DNA of 64,000 nt from Aspidapion aeneum (Eukaryota; Arthropoda; Insecta; Coleoptera; Brentidae): the NCBI GenBank assembly GCA_963576565.1, contig CAUYVT010000041.1:191501-255500 (forward strand), written 5' to 3'. The position numbers were made by a program, and so were the translations under genes. Of the stretch, positions 33,651 to 46,386 are shown piece by piece (positions within the stretch are counted from its first letter, which is position 1; each line of letters begins with the position of its first letter). The notes under the pieces are model-generated. The model saw only the letters and a list, made by a program, of their open reading frames with translations. It was not told the origin of the DNA and did not search any database.

Positions 33651-34440
33651 ACCTTTTCGTAATTTTTTGATTGTTTTGCTTGCGGTTTTTTTTATTAAGA
33701 CTTTTAGAAATTTTGTGTTGCTCATGCCTATCACTAAGGCAATTTTGGCCATTACTCATGGCCATCAATTAATATTTGATGATGATAAGGATGAGGAGGA
33801 ACAAGCAGGTCCTTGTGCAAAAATTGAGGGATATGCAGAAGAAGTAGTGTCATATTGTTCTGCCAAGCAGTTTCAACAACATTTTCGTATGACACCAACA
33901 ACCTTTGAAGACTTTCTCCAAAAGCTTCATAATGTAATAAGAAGAAAAGTTGAAGCGGGTCATCCAGCAATATTGCTGGAAAAACAAGCAATGGTTATAT
34001 TGTGGTGTTTAGCCAATATAGAGAGTTTCCGGTAAGTAGGCACTGAAGGCTGGTTTAGATTATATTCAAGTTGCGGTTTCCCCCTTTCCAATGCCCAAAA
34101 CGGCAACAACAAGTTTTTTGTTTATGGTCTATGCACAGGGTAAACCTTGCACCTATGCCTGCAAGACATTTTGTGCTAGAAAATTCCCAAAAATTCTTGT
34201 GATAATCATTGAAAATTTAGTTTTATGGATTTTTAATTAATAAATAAGTTTTTAAATTTTTAGAAGTGTTGCTGATCGATTTGGAATATCTTAATCAACA
34301 TGCTGGGTGACACTTTATAAGATGTGTGAACTCATTCTTGAAGTAAACAAAACCTTTAAAATTATTTGTTGGCCATCTCAAAGGCGTTCACAAAGGATAA
34401 GAGATGGTTTTAGAGAAATTAATGGCTTTACTTATACCCC

Positions 34441-35475
34441 ACGTTCAAGGTTATTTAAAACTGGTTTAAATTAACCCACCATGAAAACTTCAGGGTACCA
34501 AGGCAGTCAAATTCTAATCTTTCTTGGTTTAAGGCTAACTTTAGGCGGTAAGTTCTTAAACTACAAATAATTCACACTACTACTACAGTCTATACCCTTA
34601 CACTTTCATGTGGGTTTAATGTTAAATCCGGTCTAAGTCCTTGGGGGTCAGGGGGATACCGTTTACAGAAAGTTTTGAACAGATAAAAAGGTTGGATAGA
34701 TTTTACTAATAATTTAGACACAAGTGATTTACATCAAACCCTTGATCAAATCCTAAAATTTAAGAAATTTTTTTCTGGCATTTAAATTTTCCAAAAAGTA
34801 TATTAACCATTGAGTTTTATAAGGCCCTGAAAAGGCCTTTAGAGACGGAAAGACAAGGCATTTTTTATTGACCCTATCCAATTTGGTTTCTAGGGGCGGG
34901 TATTTCTTTTACAATAAAAACAGAGATAGACATTATTGAACATGTGAAACGGACAAAGATTTGAAGATTTTTGCATGCTAATAACACCCCTAGACAATAT
35001 ATGGGTACTTTTATCTCTTTCACACTGACGGCTTAAGTACGACAGAAAAGCAGCTGGCTAATTTTAATCCACCTGCCGTATTTTGAGTGATTCAACCTGC
35101 TAGTCGGTTTATACAGGGAAAACTGATAGACAATGTTGTCTCAGTACGGAAATGAATTTTTTTGAATTTCGTGCGGGAATATAACAAAAAGAAATCTTAA
35201 AAACGTTTAAAAACAAGTTTAGAAGTAACTATTTGAGTTCAAACATGGTGAGAAATTGTTTTTTGTGCAAAAGAAGAAAAAAAATTCGATGAAAAAACAA
35301 CATTTCATGGGTAAGTCGTCTTGACGAGTTTTTGCTAAAACACGAGAAAGTTCAGTAGCGTCACGATAGATAGTTTTTTCTGCGACCGTGCGATTTTACC
35401 CTCACACATTTTGATTCAAAAAGTGTCACTTCCCCGCACTTATAAGATTATTTTTTAATAATAATTTGTCCTGAA
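34441..35475. other. Left part of the second intron/insertion, no gene
   Basis: No open frame or structure is recognised. Together with the repeat at 35476-36330 it separates transposase exons 2 and 3. A splice acceptor (TATTTTAG, ending at 36458) precedes exon 3, but the original donor is not preserved. Confidence 0.45.
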
Positions 35476-36330
35476 ATGTGTTGCAGTCTAGGACAACTGG
35501 GTGGCAGGCCAACTGGGCGCCGGGCCAATTGGACACCGGGCCAACTGGGCGCCGGACTAAAATATTTTTTTTTGATAAAATGTGCAGATGAAAAACAAAA
35601 TAGATATATTATTATTTATGCAAAAACGAGTGTTGAAATTTTGGTAGGTTTAGAGTTCTGCTAACCTGATAACATAAAATTTACGTTTTTGATTACAAGA
35701 ATGGCGAATTCAAAATTGCGGATTTTTTTATTTTTAAACCGATTTGTCTCAAACTTGAAAGTTTAAAGTGTTTGGGATCACTTAATACAGTTTTACCCTC
35801 AAAATTAAAAAAATTAAAATGGCGGTTTCAAAATGGAGGACTTTCTTATTTATGCATCGATATGTATGTATGTATGTATATGGAACTTGGCGGTGTTTCA
35901 AGTCGCTAATAATTTTTTACTCAAACTCATAAAAGATTTAAAATGGCGGATCCAAAATGGTGGATTTCTTTATTTTTAAACGGATTTGTCTCAAACTTGA
36001 AAGTTTGCAGTGCATGAGATCACTTAATACAGTTTTATACTCAAACTTAAAAAAATTTAAATGGCGGACTTTCTTATTTATGTATCGATATGTATCAAAA
36101 TATGGAACTTTTGACTCAAACTCATAAAAAATTCAAAATGGCGGATCCAAAATGGTGGGTTTCTTTATTTTTCAACGGATTTGTCTCATATGTCTCAAAC
36201 TTGAAAGTTTGCAGTGCTTAAGGTCACTTAATACAATTTGTGACTCACACTTGCAAATGGCAGACTTTTATAGCTTAATACAAAATATGACTCAAGTTTA
36301 AAGAAAGAAATGTAATATTTTAAGCTTAAG
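35476..36330 (+). repeat. Minisatellite-headed AAAATGGCGG repeat, copy A
   Basis: A GC-rich head of about 16-18-bp units (CCAACTGGGCGCCGGG, about 35498-35562) is followed by TTTGATAAAATGTGCAGATG. Tandem AT-rich units of about 110-150 bp come next, containing AAAATGGCGGATCCAAAATGG, TTTATTTTTAAACGGATTTG and TCAAACTTGAAAGTTTGCAG. The same architecture is found in reverse at 55975-56610. The head open frame (62 codons) is a by-product. Confidence 0.75.
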
Positions 36331-37005
36331 ACAAATTGGTTAGTAAATAAAAAAGTCTGTCATGTTGGATTCGCAATTTTAACTTATTTGTAAAAAAAAG
36401 TTTGTGCAAAAAATATAGTTAAAACATAATAGGTAATTTACTTCTTTAAATATTTTAGGAGCAATGGGCTGCATAGATGGTAGCCCCATTCGAATTCTTC
36501 AGCCCAAAATCATCCCAATTCATATTGTAACAGGAAAAGTTTTCATTCAGTTCTTTTTCAAGGAGTCTGTGACAATAAAAAATTGTTTATAGATGTGTAT
36601 GCAGGAGAACCCGGCTCAATGCACGATAGCCGACTTTTTTAAAAATCGGATCTCTCAAGAGGAATTAAAAATGGATCTTTAGAATTTTTTGAAGAATCTT
36701 TTATTTTAGGCGATTTAGCATACAAGTTAACCACACATGTATTTGTGGGATTCCAAGATAATGGCAATCTTAGCAATCGGCAAAAACAGTTTAACCTACT
36801 AAGCCAGATACGGGTAAAAATAGAGAACACTTTTGCCTTGTTAAAAGGTAGATTCAGAAGACTAAAGTATATGGAAACAGTGAGACTGAACCTAATTTGC
36901 TTCTTAATAATTGTAGCAGCCTGCATTTTGCACAACATATGCATTTTAAATGGGGATCTAGCAGATGACATTATGAATATTGTTGAAGAAATGGAAGAAG
37001 AATGA

Positions 37006-37406
37006 AATAATAATTTAAATAATGAACCATTTGACCTCATTCACAGAAATTATAGGGAAAACCAGTTGCCAGTCTAAAACGAAACCAGATTATGAACCAA
37101 TTGCTTCCAAATTTATAATTTTTTCAATAAAAATTAAATAAATTATTTTTATTATTTTTCTCATCATTGTTGGCTTAGGTACAATGGATTTAAAAAATGT
37201 TTAAAAATGTATATGTACCAAAAATAGAGAGCATATAGGAACAGAAATTCTGAATTTTTAGCATACAAGCACAAAGTGTGATACAAGCAGGCAGTTTTAC
37301 ATACCTGGTTTAAAGTGTAGACCCTTTGAAAGTTTGAGTATAGTCCTAACCTTTTTATAGCTTTAGTTGTAAAAACACTGAAGATTTCAGATTCTATTGT
37401 TATACT
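37006..37406. other. 3' flank of the Harbinger transposase
   Basis: It contains AATAAA (37127) and AT-rich DNA. A minus-strand 100-codon frame (37164-37466) overlaps the inverted repeat, but its counterpart at 59.2 kb is interrupted, so it is not called a gene. Confidence 0.45.
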
Positions 37407-37496
37407 ACAAGAGCCCGTAACACAGAACTCTACGTTATCCGTACCATTAAAATTCATATTCAACAAGTGTCATATTAGCGTACACAAAGGTGTGCC
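37407..37496 (+). repeat. Left copy of a 90-bp near-identical long-range inverted repeat
   Basis: It is the reverse complement of 59142-59231 with about three differences (core TACGTTATCCGTACCATTAA). The similarity continues more weakly inward: AACCAGAC, GG.CC, AAGTCGCTAATTAA at 37512-37541, mirrored at 59100-59128. Confidence 0.85.
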
Positions 37497-38002
37497 CACT
37501 TTAGTTAACAACCAGACGTGGCCTGAAGTCGCTAATTAAGCAAAATGTATGAAAAGATTTACAGGTGCGTTAACATCTTATAGTATCAGTTTAGACTCTA
37601 TTGCAAGTATGTCATATAAACCCATTTATAAAAATATGATGATACTGCCACAACTCACCCCAGCTGGAGGACAGGCATACGCTCTTAAGTAAAATTTCAT
37701 CTGTCGTTAAACTTGCATAAACGAGAAGCAGCATATTTTTTTTGGCACATATGTCAGTTACGCCCCCCTTATATATGTGTCTCATGCTGCCTTGCTGCTG
37801 CCTGGTTGCTGATAAGGCACATCATCTAGATGATAAGGGTTTTTAACACCCACGGACGTAAATTGATAACAAGATAATTTTTATAAAATAGCTGTCATGT
37901 AGAGCCGGCAAGTTTAAAATAACTATGCTGCCCGACGTCCATTTGGCATACGCTAGGCACACCAGTGAAAATTATAAAATATTTTTGTTTCAAGTCACAT
38001 CA
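37497..38002. other. Spacer between the inverted repeat and the left 142-bp array
   Basis: Unique-looking AT-rich DNA. The 45 bases next to the repeat mirror the right side; the rest shows no match by eye. Confidence 0.45.
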
Positions 38003-39295
38003 AGATGGTTTTTAACAATTGTGTGTCTTATGGACCTTCAAATACTGAGTTGACTATTCTGCCAAACATTTACCTTACCAAAGGACTGACACACCTTCTG
38101 TAATTATATTTGAAGCTGAAACTCACGCACATTACTAAATAACAAAATGGTTTCTAATTACTGTGTGTCATGTGGACCCTCAAATACTAAATTGACTATG
38201 CTGCCAAAGATCTGCCTGACCGAACGAATAGCACATCTCCTGTAATTGTTTGTGAGGCTGAACTCACCCACTTTTCTAACTAGCAAGATAGTTTTTTATT
38301 ACTGTATGTCATGTGGACCCTCAAATACTAAATTGAGTGTGCTGCCAATCATCTGCTTGACCGAAGGAATGACACACCTCCTCTAATTATATTTGAGGCT
38401 GAAACTTACCTACATACCTAACTAACAATATGGTTTTTAATTATTGTGTGTCATGTGAACCCTCAAATACTAAATTCACTATGCTGGCAAACATCTGCCT
38501 AACCGAAGGAACAGTACATCTCCTATAATTATATTTAAGGTTAAAAGTGACCTACGTTAGTAAATATAAAGATGTTTTAAAATTATTGTGTGTCATGTGG
38601 ACCCTCACATAGTAAACTGACTATGCTGCCCAACATCTGCCTGACCGAAGGAATGGCACACCCCTTAATATTATATTCAACCCTGAAACTTACCCACATT
38701 ATTAAATGCAGGATGGTTTTTTATCATTGTGTGTCATGTGGACTCTCAAATACTAAATTCACTATGCTGCCAAACATCTGGCTCACCGAAAAAATGGCAC
38801 ATCTCCTCTAGTTATATTTAAGGCTAAAACTCACCTATATTAGTAAATACCAAAATATTTTTTATTTATTGTGTGTTATGTGGACCTTCAAATACCTAAT
38901 TGACTGCTGCCAAACATCTGCCTGACCAAAGGAATGGCACACCTCCTCTAATGATATTTGAAGCTGAAACTCACCCACATTACTAAATAGCAAGATGGTT
39001 TTTCATTATTGTGTGTAATGCGAAGCCTCAAATACTAAATTGACTCTTCTGCCAAATATCTGCCTGGCCGAAGGAATGGCACACCTCCTCTAATTATATT
39101 TGATGCAGAAACTCCCCTATATTACTAAATACCAAGATGGTTTTTAATTATTGGGTGTCATATGAACCATCAAATACTAAATTGACTATACTGCCAAACA
39201 TTTGCCTGACCGAAACTTATCTACATTACTAAACATCAGGATGATTTTGAATTATTGCGTGTCATATGGACCCCTAAATGCTAAATTAACTCTGC
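38003..39295 (+). repeat. Left tandem array, about 142-bp unit, ten copies
   Basis: Units starting near 38003, 38146, 38285, 38429, 38572, 38711, 38853, 38993, 39136 and 39239 share TTTTTAATTATTGTGTGTCA, ACCCTCAAATACTAAATTGA, CTGCCAAACATCTGCC and GGAATGGCACACCTCC. The second-to-last unit is shortened to about 103 bp. Read on the minus strand the core is AGGTGTGCC..TCC, then GTTTGGCAGCAT. It resembles the plus-strand core of the right array. Confidence 0.85.
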
Positions 39296-39329
39296 TGCCA
39301 AACATCTGACCACTGACAGCACGTGTTTT

Positions 39330-40925
39330 GTACCAACGAACAGGTAATTGCGCTCGGGACCAGCATGCGGAGGTACGTATTTTCATATGAAAAGGGCAGG
39401 GGACAATTCGTCGCGGCCGATTCGCTGTGATCCAATTCGCGGCGATCCGATGCGCCGCGGGGACAATTTGCCGCCGGCCGATTCGCCGCGGGGACAATTT
39501 GCCACGAGATTTTTTGATTTATGATGTTACCATTGGCAATTGTTTAAACAGTTTTATTTAGCTTGACTTCATATAATATATCTGTTTATTTGTTTGATCA
39601 TAACTTTTTTCAAACTTTTCCAACTAAATATTTGGTGGTTAGGGTACAATTAAAAAAATATATATTTGAAAAATTTTTATAATTATTATTTATATTTTGA
39701 AAAGGATTTTCTCATTTATGGACCGATATGCATGAAACTCGGAACTTTGTGATCTTTCAGGTCGCTGATTATTATTTTTAACAAACTAAAAAAAAACAAA
39801 ATGGCCTATCAAAAATGGCGGACTTTCCCATTTATGAACCAATATGCATCAAATTCAGAACTTTGGGGCGCTTCAGGTTGCTGATTATGATTTCTAACTT
39901 AAACTTAAAAAAAAATCAAAATGGCGCGTTTTCCCATGTATGAACCGATTTGCATCAAACTCGAAACTTTGCGATCTTTCAGGTCGCTGATTATTGTTTT
40001 TAACTGAAACTAAAAAAAATGCAAAATGGCGAATCAAAAATGACGGACTTTCCCATTTATGATCCAATATGCATTAAATTCGGAACTTTGGGTTGTTTTA
40101 GGTCCCTGATTATGATTTCTATCTTAAACTTTAAAAATATCAAAATGGCGTTTTCACAATGGCCTAGTTTTGTCAAGCTTGACATTTTGCAGTGTTGAGG
40201 TCACTAAATACAGTTTTTTCGTCAAACTTTAAAAAATTAAAATGGCGGATCTAAAATGTCGGACTTTCTTAATTATCAGCCGATATGTTTCAAATATGGA
40301 ACTTGGGAATAAACTGCTGTAAAAGTTATAAAAAATTTAAAATTGTGCTCCAAAATGGCGGATTTCCGTATTTACTAACCGATGTGTTTCAAACGTAAAA
40401 GATTGGTTTGCTTGAGGTCACTTAATACAATTTATTTAAACTTAAAAAAAAATTTAATGGGGTATTCAAAATGGCGAACTTTTCCATTTATAAATCGGTA
40501 TGTATGAAATTTGGAACTTCGCGGTATTTTAAATCGCTGATTATGATTTTTTGACCCAAACTTAAAAAAGTACAATTGCGGATGCAACATTGCGATTTTA
40601 TACATAGCGATTCATGAATAAGAAACTCCGCCATTTTGATTTTTTTGTAAGTGTGAGTCTTAAACTGTATTAAGTGACCTTAAGCAATGCAATCTTTCAA
40701 GATTGAGATAAATCGGTTAGTAAATACAAAATAGCACTATTTTGGATTCGTTATTTTTAATTTTTTTGGAGTATGAGTCAAAAATCATATTCAGACTTGA
40801 AAAATATCGGTTCATAAATAAAAAAGTCCGCCATTTTGGATTCGTTATTTTTAATTTTTACGGAGTTACCATTTTGGACCCGCAATTGTTGTAATGAAAA
40901 TCGTAAATTGTATTGTTAACAGAAC
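39330..40925 (+). repeat. Minisatellite-headed AAAATGGCGG repeat, copy B, partly palindromic
   Basis: The head (39398-39510) has GC-rich units such as GGGGACAATTTGCCGC and GGCCGATTCGC. Units of about 105-120 bp follow from 39700: CATCAAATTCGGAACTTTGG then TCAGGTCGCTGATTATGATT, at 39739, 39856, 39960 and 40080. From about 40600 the same motifs run in the opposite orientation (GTCCGCCATTTTGGATTCG). The end CAGAACACT(A)CGCCTACC (about 40920) is shared with copies A and C. Confidence 0.7.
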
Positions 40926-41271
40926 ACTACGCCTACCAAATTTTAAATTTCGAATTAATTCGTGTGACGCTAGCCACTGATAATAATTTAAAGACGGATA
41001 AGCAGGAGTGTGAATCACGTACGTTTTAAATATATCTGTACTGCTAAAGCGTATTAAAACCATAATGTGGAAAATGACTGCTACAAGCGTTCCGTTCTCA
41101 TTGGATTTGGAATAACATTTGAAAAGGACTGCTTTCAAATGAGTTTGGCAATTTGTCAATGCTCTGTGATTTAACGTTGTCAAAATTGAAGTTAATTCTT
41201 ATGTTCATTTAAGGGGGCAAACTTCGCCCGAAAACTTACCATCTGACAACACTGATATCCCATTTTTAGGC
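40926..41271. other. No feature seen
   Basis: The minus-strand 105-codon frame here has no recognisable domain. Confidence 0.4.
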
Positions 41272-41280
41272 CGAATCTTT

Positions 41281-42113
41281 GGCTCTGGAACGAAATAGCG
41301 ATGTAGAAAATAGCGAGTATTAAATTAGCGGTACCGAAATAGCGATAATCAAAATAACGATTTAATAAAAGGACGACTATTAAAATAGCGATGTAACAAA
41401 ATGGCGATTTAACAAAATAGCGATTGTATCAAAATAGCGATGTAACAAAATAGCGATGTAACAAAATAGTGACTATCAAAATAGCTATGTAACAAAATAG
41501 CGACTATCCAAATAGCGATGTAACAAAATAGCGATTATCAAAATAGCGATTATCAAAATAGCGATATTTTGGTTCGGTTTTGGCATATAGTTCGACAAAG
41601 GGGTTTCTTTCTATCAATTTTTTTCAAAAAAAAACTTCCCTGACTTCTTTCTCGGGATCCTAGTGGGTGTGAATCTGAACCGAACCGAACCGAACCAGCA
41701 TATTTAAAACAAAAACTCTCCAGACTTCTTTTGAACCGAAACAAACTGAACCAAATTTGGTTCAGTTTGGTTCGGTTTGGTGCGATTCGGTTCGGATTCA
41801 CACCCTCTAGGATCCTGGAAAAGAAGTCAGGGAAGATTTTTTTTGAAAAAATTTGTTAGAAAGGTTTGGTTTGGATTGGTTTGGATCGATTCGGTTTGGT
41901 TTGATTCGGTATTTTGATACATCGCTATTTTGATACATCGCTATTTTGATTGTCGCTATTTTTATACATCGCTATTTTGATTGTCGCTATTTGATACATC
42001 GCTATTTTGATATATCGCTGTTTTGTTATAAACGCTATTTTGATAGTCGCTGTTTCATTACATCGCTATTTTGATAGTCGCTATTTTGTACATCGCTATT
42101 TCGTTCCAGAGCC
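41281..42113. mobile_element. Foldback-like element, 833 bp, perfect 9-bp target duplication
   Basis: Both ends read GGCTCTGGAACGAAATAGCG inward (perfect 20 bp). The flanks CGAATCTTT (41272-41280) and CGAATCTTT (42114-42122) are identical. Each arm is built of short tandem units, AAAATAGCGATGTAAC and AAAATAGCGACTATC, about 13 on the left and about 11 on the right. The centre (41566-41910) is itself folded: GGGTGTGAATCTGAACCGAA is mirrored by TTCGGATTCACACCC, with GGTTCGGTTT/AACCGAACC units. Long arms of tandem repeats plus a 9-bp duplication are the hallmarks of Drosophila FB and MULE-type Rehavkus elements. There is no coding capacity. Confidence 0.85.
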
Positions 42114-42122
42114 CGAATCTTT

Positions 42123-43680
42123 ATCCTAATAGAAATTAGAAAGCGGAATGCGTCGAAATTTTGCGAGGTGGTTTTTTAAAGCATTTTTAACAAACGTATC
42201 TTGGCAGTAATTCATCACTAATTCATCTTATTTAAAAATTTTTTAAAAAGTTATCGCTAAAACCCAAGAAATCTTTCAAAACAATGTTTGGCATTTTAGT
42301 AGCCTAGTTGTGTTATAGAAAACTGTAGCGAAATTCTTTCGTTTTTTATATTTTTTGGAAATATACAAAAGAATATCAAAATTCTAACAAGGTACGTTTG
42401 ACAATGTTAAAAAAGTCTTTTATATGAACAGAAAAAATGTTTTAATTAGTTTTTTACAGACGAAATCTATTAGAATTTGTAAAAGCGTAGTCAATTTTAT
42501 ATTTTCTGAAGTATAAATCAGACAAGAGCCATCGACCTCCTGACTGAAGCGCCACCCTCATATAACGGGGGCGAGCCAATTCGATAAAGAAAATTTAATT
42601 AAAATCATGTGACCCGGATTTTCAGATTATTTTCAGTTACTTTAAACAAATAAAATGTTCTTTAATATAACTTAAATGCATATAAGTAAGTATGTAGAGA
42701 CATACAATTTTTTCTATTTACAAAAATTTGTTTGAACCTACCAAACAAAATCAGGGGATTACGAACCGATTCATAAGATAGTTTGTGATAATAGTAATTT
42801 ACCTAATTACTGCGGAAGAGGCACTAAACACACGCGTTAGGTATGTACGTACAATATTTTTTTTCTACGTGGTTGTGGAAACAAAAATAAAGCACAACAT
42901 TACAAACAACTGATTTATTATATTTAATTTAAAATAATTGCCGAAAACTTAACTTCCTATCCTAACTTAACGGCATCTTCGGATCATGAGATGTTCGTTT
43001 TCATATTCTGGATCATAGATATCAGAAGGTCCTTAATATCTTTGTTCTGGATGTATTTGGCGGCAGGCTCATATTGTGGCTAAATCTTCTTCGGGCTTAT
43101 CGGTATTTTCTACCACAGTAAACAAATATTTTTTTTCTATTTTTATTTATAATAAGATGAAACATCACCCCCTAATACTTGACGAAAAAATAGGCTTTGT
43201 TGTTTACTCTATTCTTTTATTTTTCCTGTTGCTATTGGAAAACTAGCCCAATTGTTTTTTTTGGCATAAATTAACGTCAGTGCCAAACTCAAAATGTGTT
43301 GTTTGTTTGTACTAGATTGTTAATTATGACATCTAATATATCCTAATTTACAATTAGGACTGTCATCCATTGTCATCCTTAAAATTTTAGTAAAGCCCAC
43401 AATTTTTGAACCGAGTCGGTGGCCCTATGACTCTAATATGTAGTGCCAACTTTTGACTGATATTTAAATATTTTGCCTTGTTGTCTTTTGCTTGAAAAAT
43501 TGCCAAAATCGAATTTGTCGCCTTAAAAAAAATTATTTTTATTTTGGCACTTACTTGGCATTTTTTAAACAAATTAAAACGTATTTGTCCTAGGGCCTAA
43601 GGTAAATGATATTGGATGTTTAAACCTTAGAAAAGAGATGGGGCTGAAAGCGCAGCAACCAGTTATTAGTAGTAGCCTAA
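42123..43680. other. Mostly non-coding; possible relic of a coding 3' end
   Basis: On the minus strand at about 43070-42988 a 27-codon frame reads PAAKYIQNKDIKDLLIS and ends at a TGA. Just upstream, in shifted frames, are TDKPEEDL-like residues. It may be a gene or transposon relic. Everything else appears unstructured AT-rich DNA. Confidence 0.25.
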
Positions 43681-43700
43681 TAGTATAAGAGCCCAGTAGG

Positions 43701-44031
43701 CAGCGGCGTAGCGTGAGGGGGGGGGGGGCGGGGGGTTCGTCGTCGCCCCCCCCCCGCCCCGAGGGTAGTGGCGCCCCATAGGTGGCCGAAGCGCCCTCAG
43801 CGTTATTAAGTCGGGCCGGTAACGGCCAATTGAGTGGGTGACAAAAAAGGAAACTAAAGATATGAAGACCTTTTTTTTTTTTTTTTTTTGGTCGCAAGAT
43901 TCGTGAGAGGCGCCCTTGTGACTTAGCGACCGCCCCCTCATACATGATGACCTTTTTTTTTTTTTTTTGATCGCAGAGGCGCCCTTTTTAGCTGTCGCCC
44001 CCCCCTCCCTTTCGGGCACGCTACGCCGCTG
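43701..44031. mobile_element. hAT-type MITE, 331 bp, nested in the left arm
   Basis: The ends CAGCGGCGTAGCGTG and CACGCTACGCCGCTG are perfect 15-bp inverted repeats, with an exact 8-bp duplication CCAGTAGG (43693-43700 and 44032-44039). The uninterrupted right arm reads GCCCAGCAGGATTTTGGGC, confirming the insertion. The interior is C-run/G-run rich. Its long proline/lysine frames are low-complexity artefacts. Confidence 0.9.
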
Positions 44032-45106
44032 CCAGTAGGATTTTGGGCTTGAATTGCAAACCGATACTCATATATTTTAATCGATTCATCATAAGACCAT
44101 ATCCCAAAAAAAATGGAGATACCTGCAAAAATCCTGCATAAACAACCCGCCATCTTTGTTTAAAGATGGCGAAAAGGAGTTTGAATCAAATGTACGTAAC
44201 TTTTTTATTATGACATCGATTTTAACCAAACAAATTGTGATTAGCTTCTACTATAATGGCCTTTTATTTGTCTCTATACTATAAATTCTGTAAGTTACTC
44301 AAATATGCAATTTTTTTTTAGGTTTTTTGATTTTTTAAAGAAAACTACTGGATTTACAAAAAAAAAACATAAAAAATAAAAAATATGCAGATTGTCAAGG
44401 TGTATTCATTGTGGGTCTAATATTTGCTGTAGATTAAGTGGTTCTCGAGTTACACTTAAAAAACCACTAAATTGGTCTATACCTACCCCCAGGTACAAAA
44501 TTTTCATATTTTCACCAAAGTCATGAGAGTTACTAAAAAACTAGACAGATCGAAAAAGGACGTCAAGCTTAATAAGAAACGGCTATTTGTTTCAAACAGA
44601 AACTGATACTGAGGTAGATATGGCGGCATAAACATGGCCGAAGCGTAATTTACAATTTTATTTTTGAGGGTAATTTTTTTATGTAAAACGAACCCCTACG
44701 GGGTCAAAGTGTAGCCCCGCTAAAAGGCAATTTAATTGTCTTCAAAAAAGGATAGCACACTTTTTGTGATAAAGTTAATAGTTTTCCTGAAAAGAACAAA
44801 AAATATGCGGCATACATAATTCGATGTTTTCGTTCCATAGAAGTACGACAATGGCATGGGTCCATTAAGGGAAAAAACAATTTATGCACAGATGGGCGAA
44901 TCCCAGTTTCATATTTAAACTCAGCGTCAAAAATCTTACAAAAAACATATTTGATAGTTTTCTCTTAAATTGACAGGTGGTCACGTGATTTTGGCAACTT
45001 CTTAACGGTTTGAGCTAGAGGCTTGGTTCTTTTTTTGCTTTGTAGACAAAAATGTCCCATCAAAATTAATCACCACTGGCATGTTTTTAAATTTGTAAAA
45101 ATATAT

Positions 45107-46012
45107 AAAGGGTGTCCCAAAAATCCGGGTCTACCCAAATATCTGCTGAACTATTGCAGATAACTGAACCATATTTGGTAGTGATCGATGACATCGAGAG
45201 ATTTATTTTATGCATACATTAACAAAAAAGTTTAAAAAATACATTAAGAAAAAAGTTATATTTATATTTTAGCTATTTATTCGATTTTTATTTTCTAAAA
45301 AACACCCTGTATTTCGAAAACGGAGCAATGTCGGACTAAAGTAGGTGGCTTTTATTGTACTGACCTTTCATAGACACAGACTGTATAAGTAATTTTATCC
45401 ATATTTCCGTGCTTTTCCATGTTTTTCCCGGGTATGCTGTAATTGACCAGAGGCAAACAAACAAAACCTTAAACTACATGGCAATACCAACATAAAAATA
45501 TGTGTCAAAAATTCCCACGTATGAGGGATAGAGGGTATAGCTATATTTAAAAATTTGTAAAAAATGGTAAAAGAATAAGTTTGACAGTCGATAGATTTTG
45601 ACACGTTTTTTTTATCATAGGCAAGGGATAGTTGGCGTACATGGGTTTTCAAAGACCTTTCAAATAAGATATCTCTCAATAGGGTTTTTGTTTAAAACAA
45701 CAAACTTGTAAATTTTGACATAAACTGAAAAAATTAGTTTTGACAGATTTGATTGTGTAGACAATTAACGGCTATATCAAAATATGTATTTAATTGTCAA
45801 ATACCTTTAAAACGAGGTATCAATCGATAAGGATTTATAATTAAAATTTTTAAGTTGATCGCCCCTTTGTCGCCCCCTAACGCAGGGGCAGCACAACCGC
45901 TTCTTCATAAAATAGATCTCTTGATGTTAACGATTACTGCCAAATATGGTTCAGTTATCTTCAATAGTTTAGAAGATGTTTCAGTGGACTCAGAGTTTTG
46001 TGACACCCTGTA
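45107..46012. mobile_element. Mariner-type MITE, about 0.9 kb, nested in the spacer
   Basis: The ends AAGGGTGTCCCAAAA and, read inward, CAGGGTGTCACAAAA begin about 80-bp inverted repeats. These share CTGAACTATTGCAGATAACT (right: CTAAACTATTGAAGATAACT) and GAACCATATTTGG. TA dinucleotides flank both ends. An internal AACACCCTGTATTTCGAAAA (45301) looks like another copy's end. No transposase. Confidence 0.75.
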
Positions 46013-46110
46013 TACATATATATATATCTTGTTTTCGCTTACTCTCGTAGCATCTCCTTCTTACTCTCTTGGCTAATTTTAGTGCCAGGAAGAAAAGAAC
46101 AGAAATAATA

Positions 46111-46386
46111 GGGACCTATTGCATTAAAGCCAGTCAATAATTGTGCCGGGCACTATTCTGACATTTTCGCAATAAAAGAACAGCTGACTTCTTTCAAAAT
46201 TAGGCCTTTGTGTATTATAAGAGCCAACATTAATAGTGCCGCCACTATTAATGGAAAATAAACGACTGGATTTATAAATTCGACTTTGGTATGTCAATTT
46301 TAAAAGATCAACTGTCAGCTTTCAATGCGAATCTGTCAGAATAGTGCCCGGCACAATAAGTGCCTGGCACTATTGCAATAAGTCCC
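46111..46386. mobile_element. 276-bp MITE with about 55-bp inverted arms
   Basis: The left arm GGGACCTATTGCA..TTGTGCCGGGCACTATTCTGACA is mirrored on the right (GGGACTTATTGCA outward), with TA on both sides. It contains the palindromic CCCGGCAC/GTGCCGGG motifs. Confidence 0.8.

Larger units (their letters stand above)
33724..37005 (+). pseudogene. PIF/Harbinger DDE transposase, three exons, inactivated
   Basis: Exon 1 (ATG at 33724 to 34031) carries the N-terminal FRMTPTTFEDFL and VILWCLANIESFR blocks. It is joined across a GT-AG intron (34032-34263, donor GTAAGT) in perfect phase to SVADRFG, the classic HARBI1-like junction. Exon 2 has an in-frame TAA right after SVADRFGIS. It ends near 34440 after REINGF, where the conserved G..G.IDG should follow. 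About 2 kb of repeat-bearing DNA intervenes. Exon 3 (36459-37005) has GCIDGSPIRI (first Asp), then in another frame DVYAGEPGSMHDSR (second Asp), GDLAYK, and IENTFALLKGRFRRL (catalytic Glu). The frameshift near 36507 and TAA near 36635-36640 disable it. All three catalytic acids are still encoded. The ATG choice skips a hydrophobic upstream extension. Confidence 0.88.

Noticed and set aside
37164..37466. 100-codon minus-strand frame over the long-range inverted repeat
   Set aside because: The mirrored copy at 59.2 kb has stops before and after the shared 90 bp, so coding is not conserved.
43574..44153. Three long minus-strand frames rich in lysine, proline and glycine
   Set aside because: They cross the C-run/G-run interior of a hAT MITE with exact duplication.
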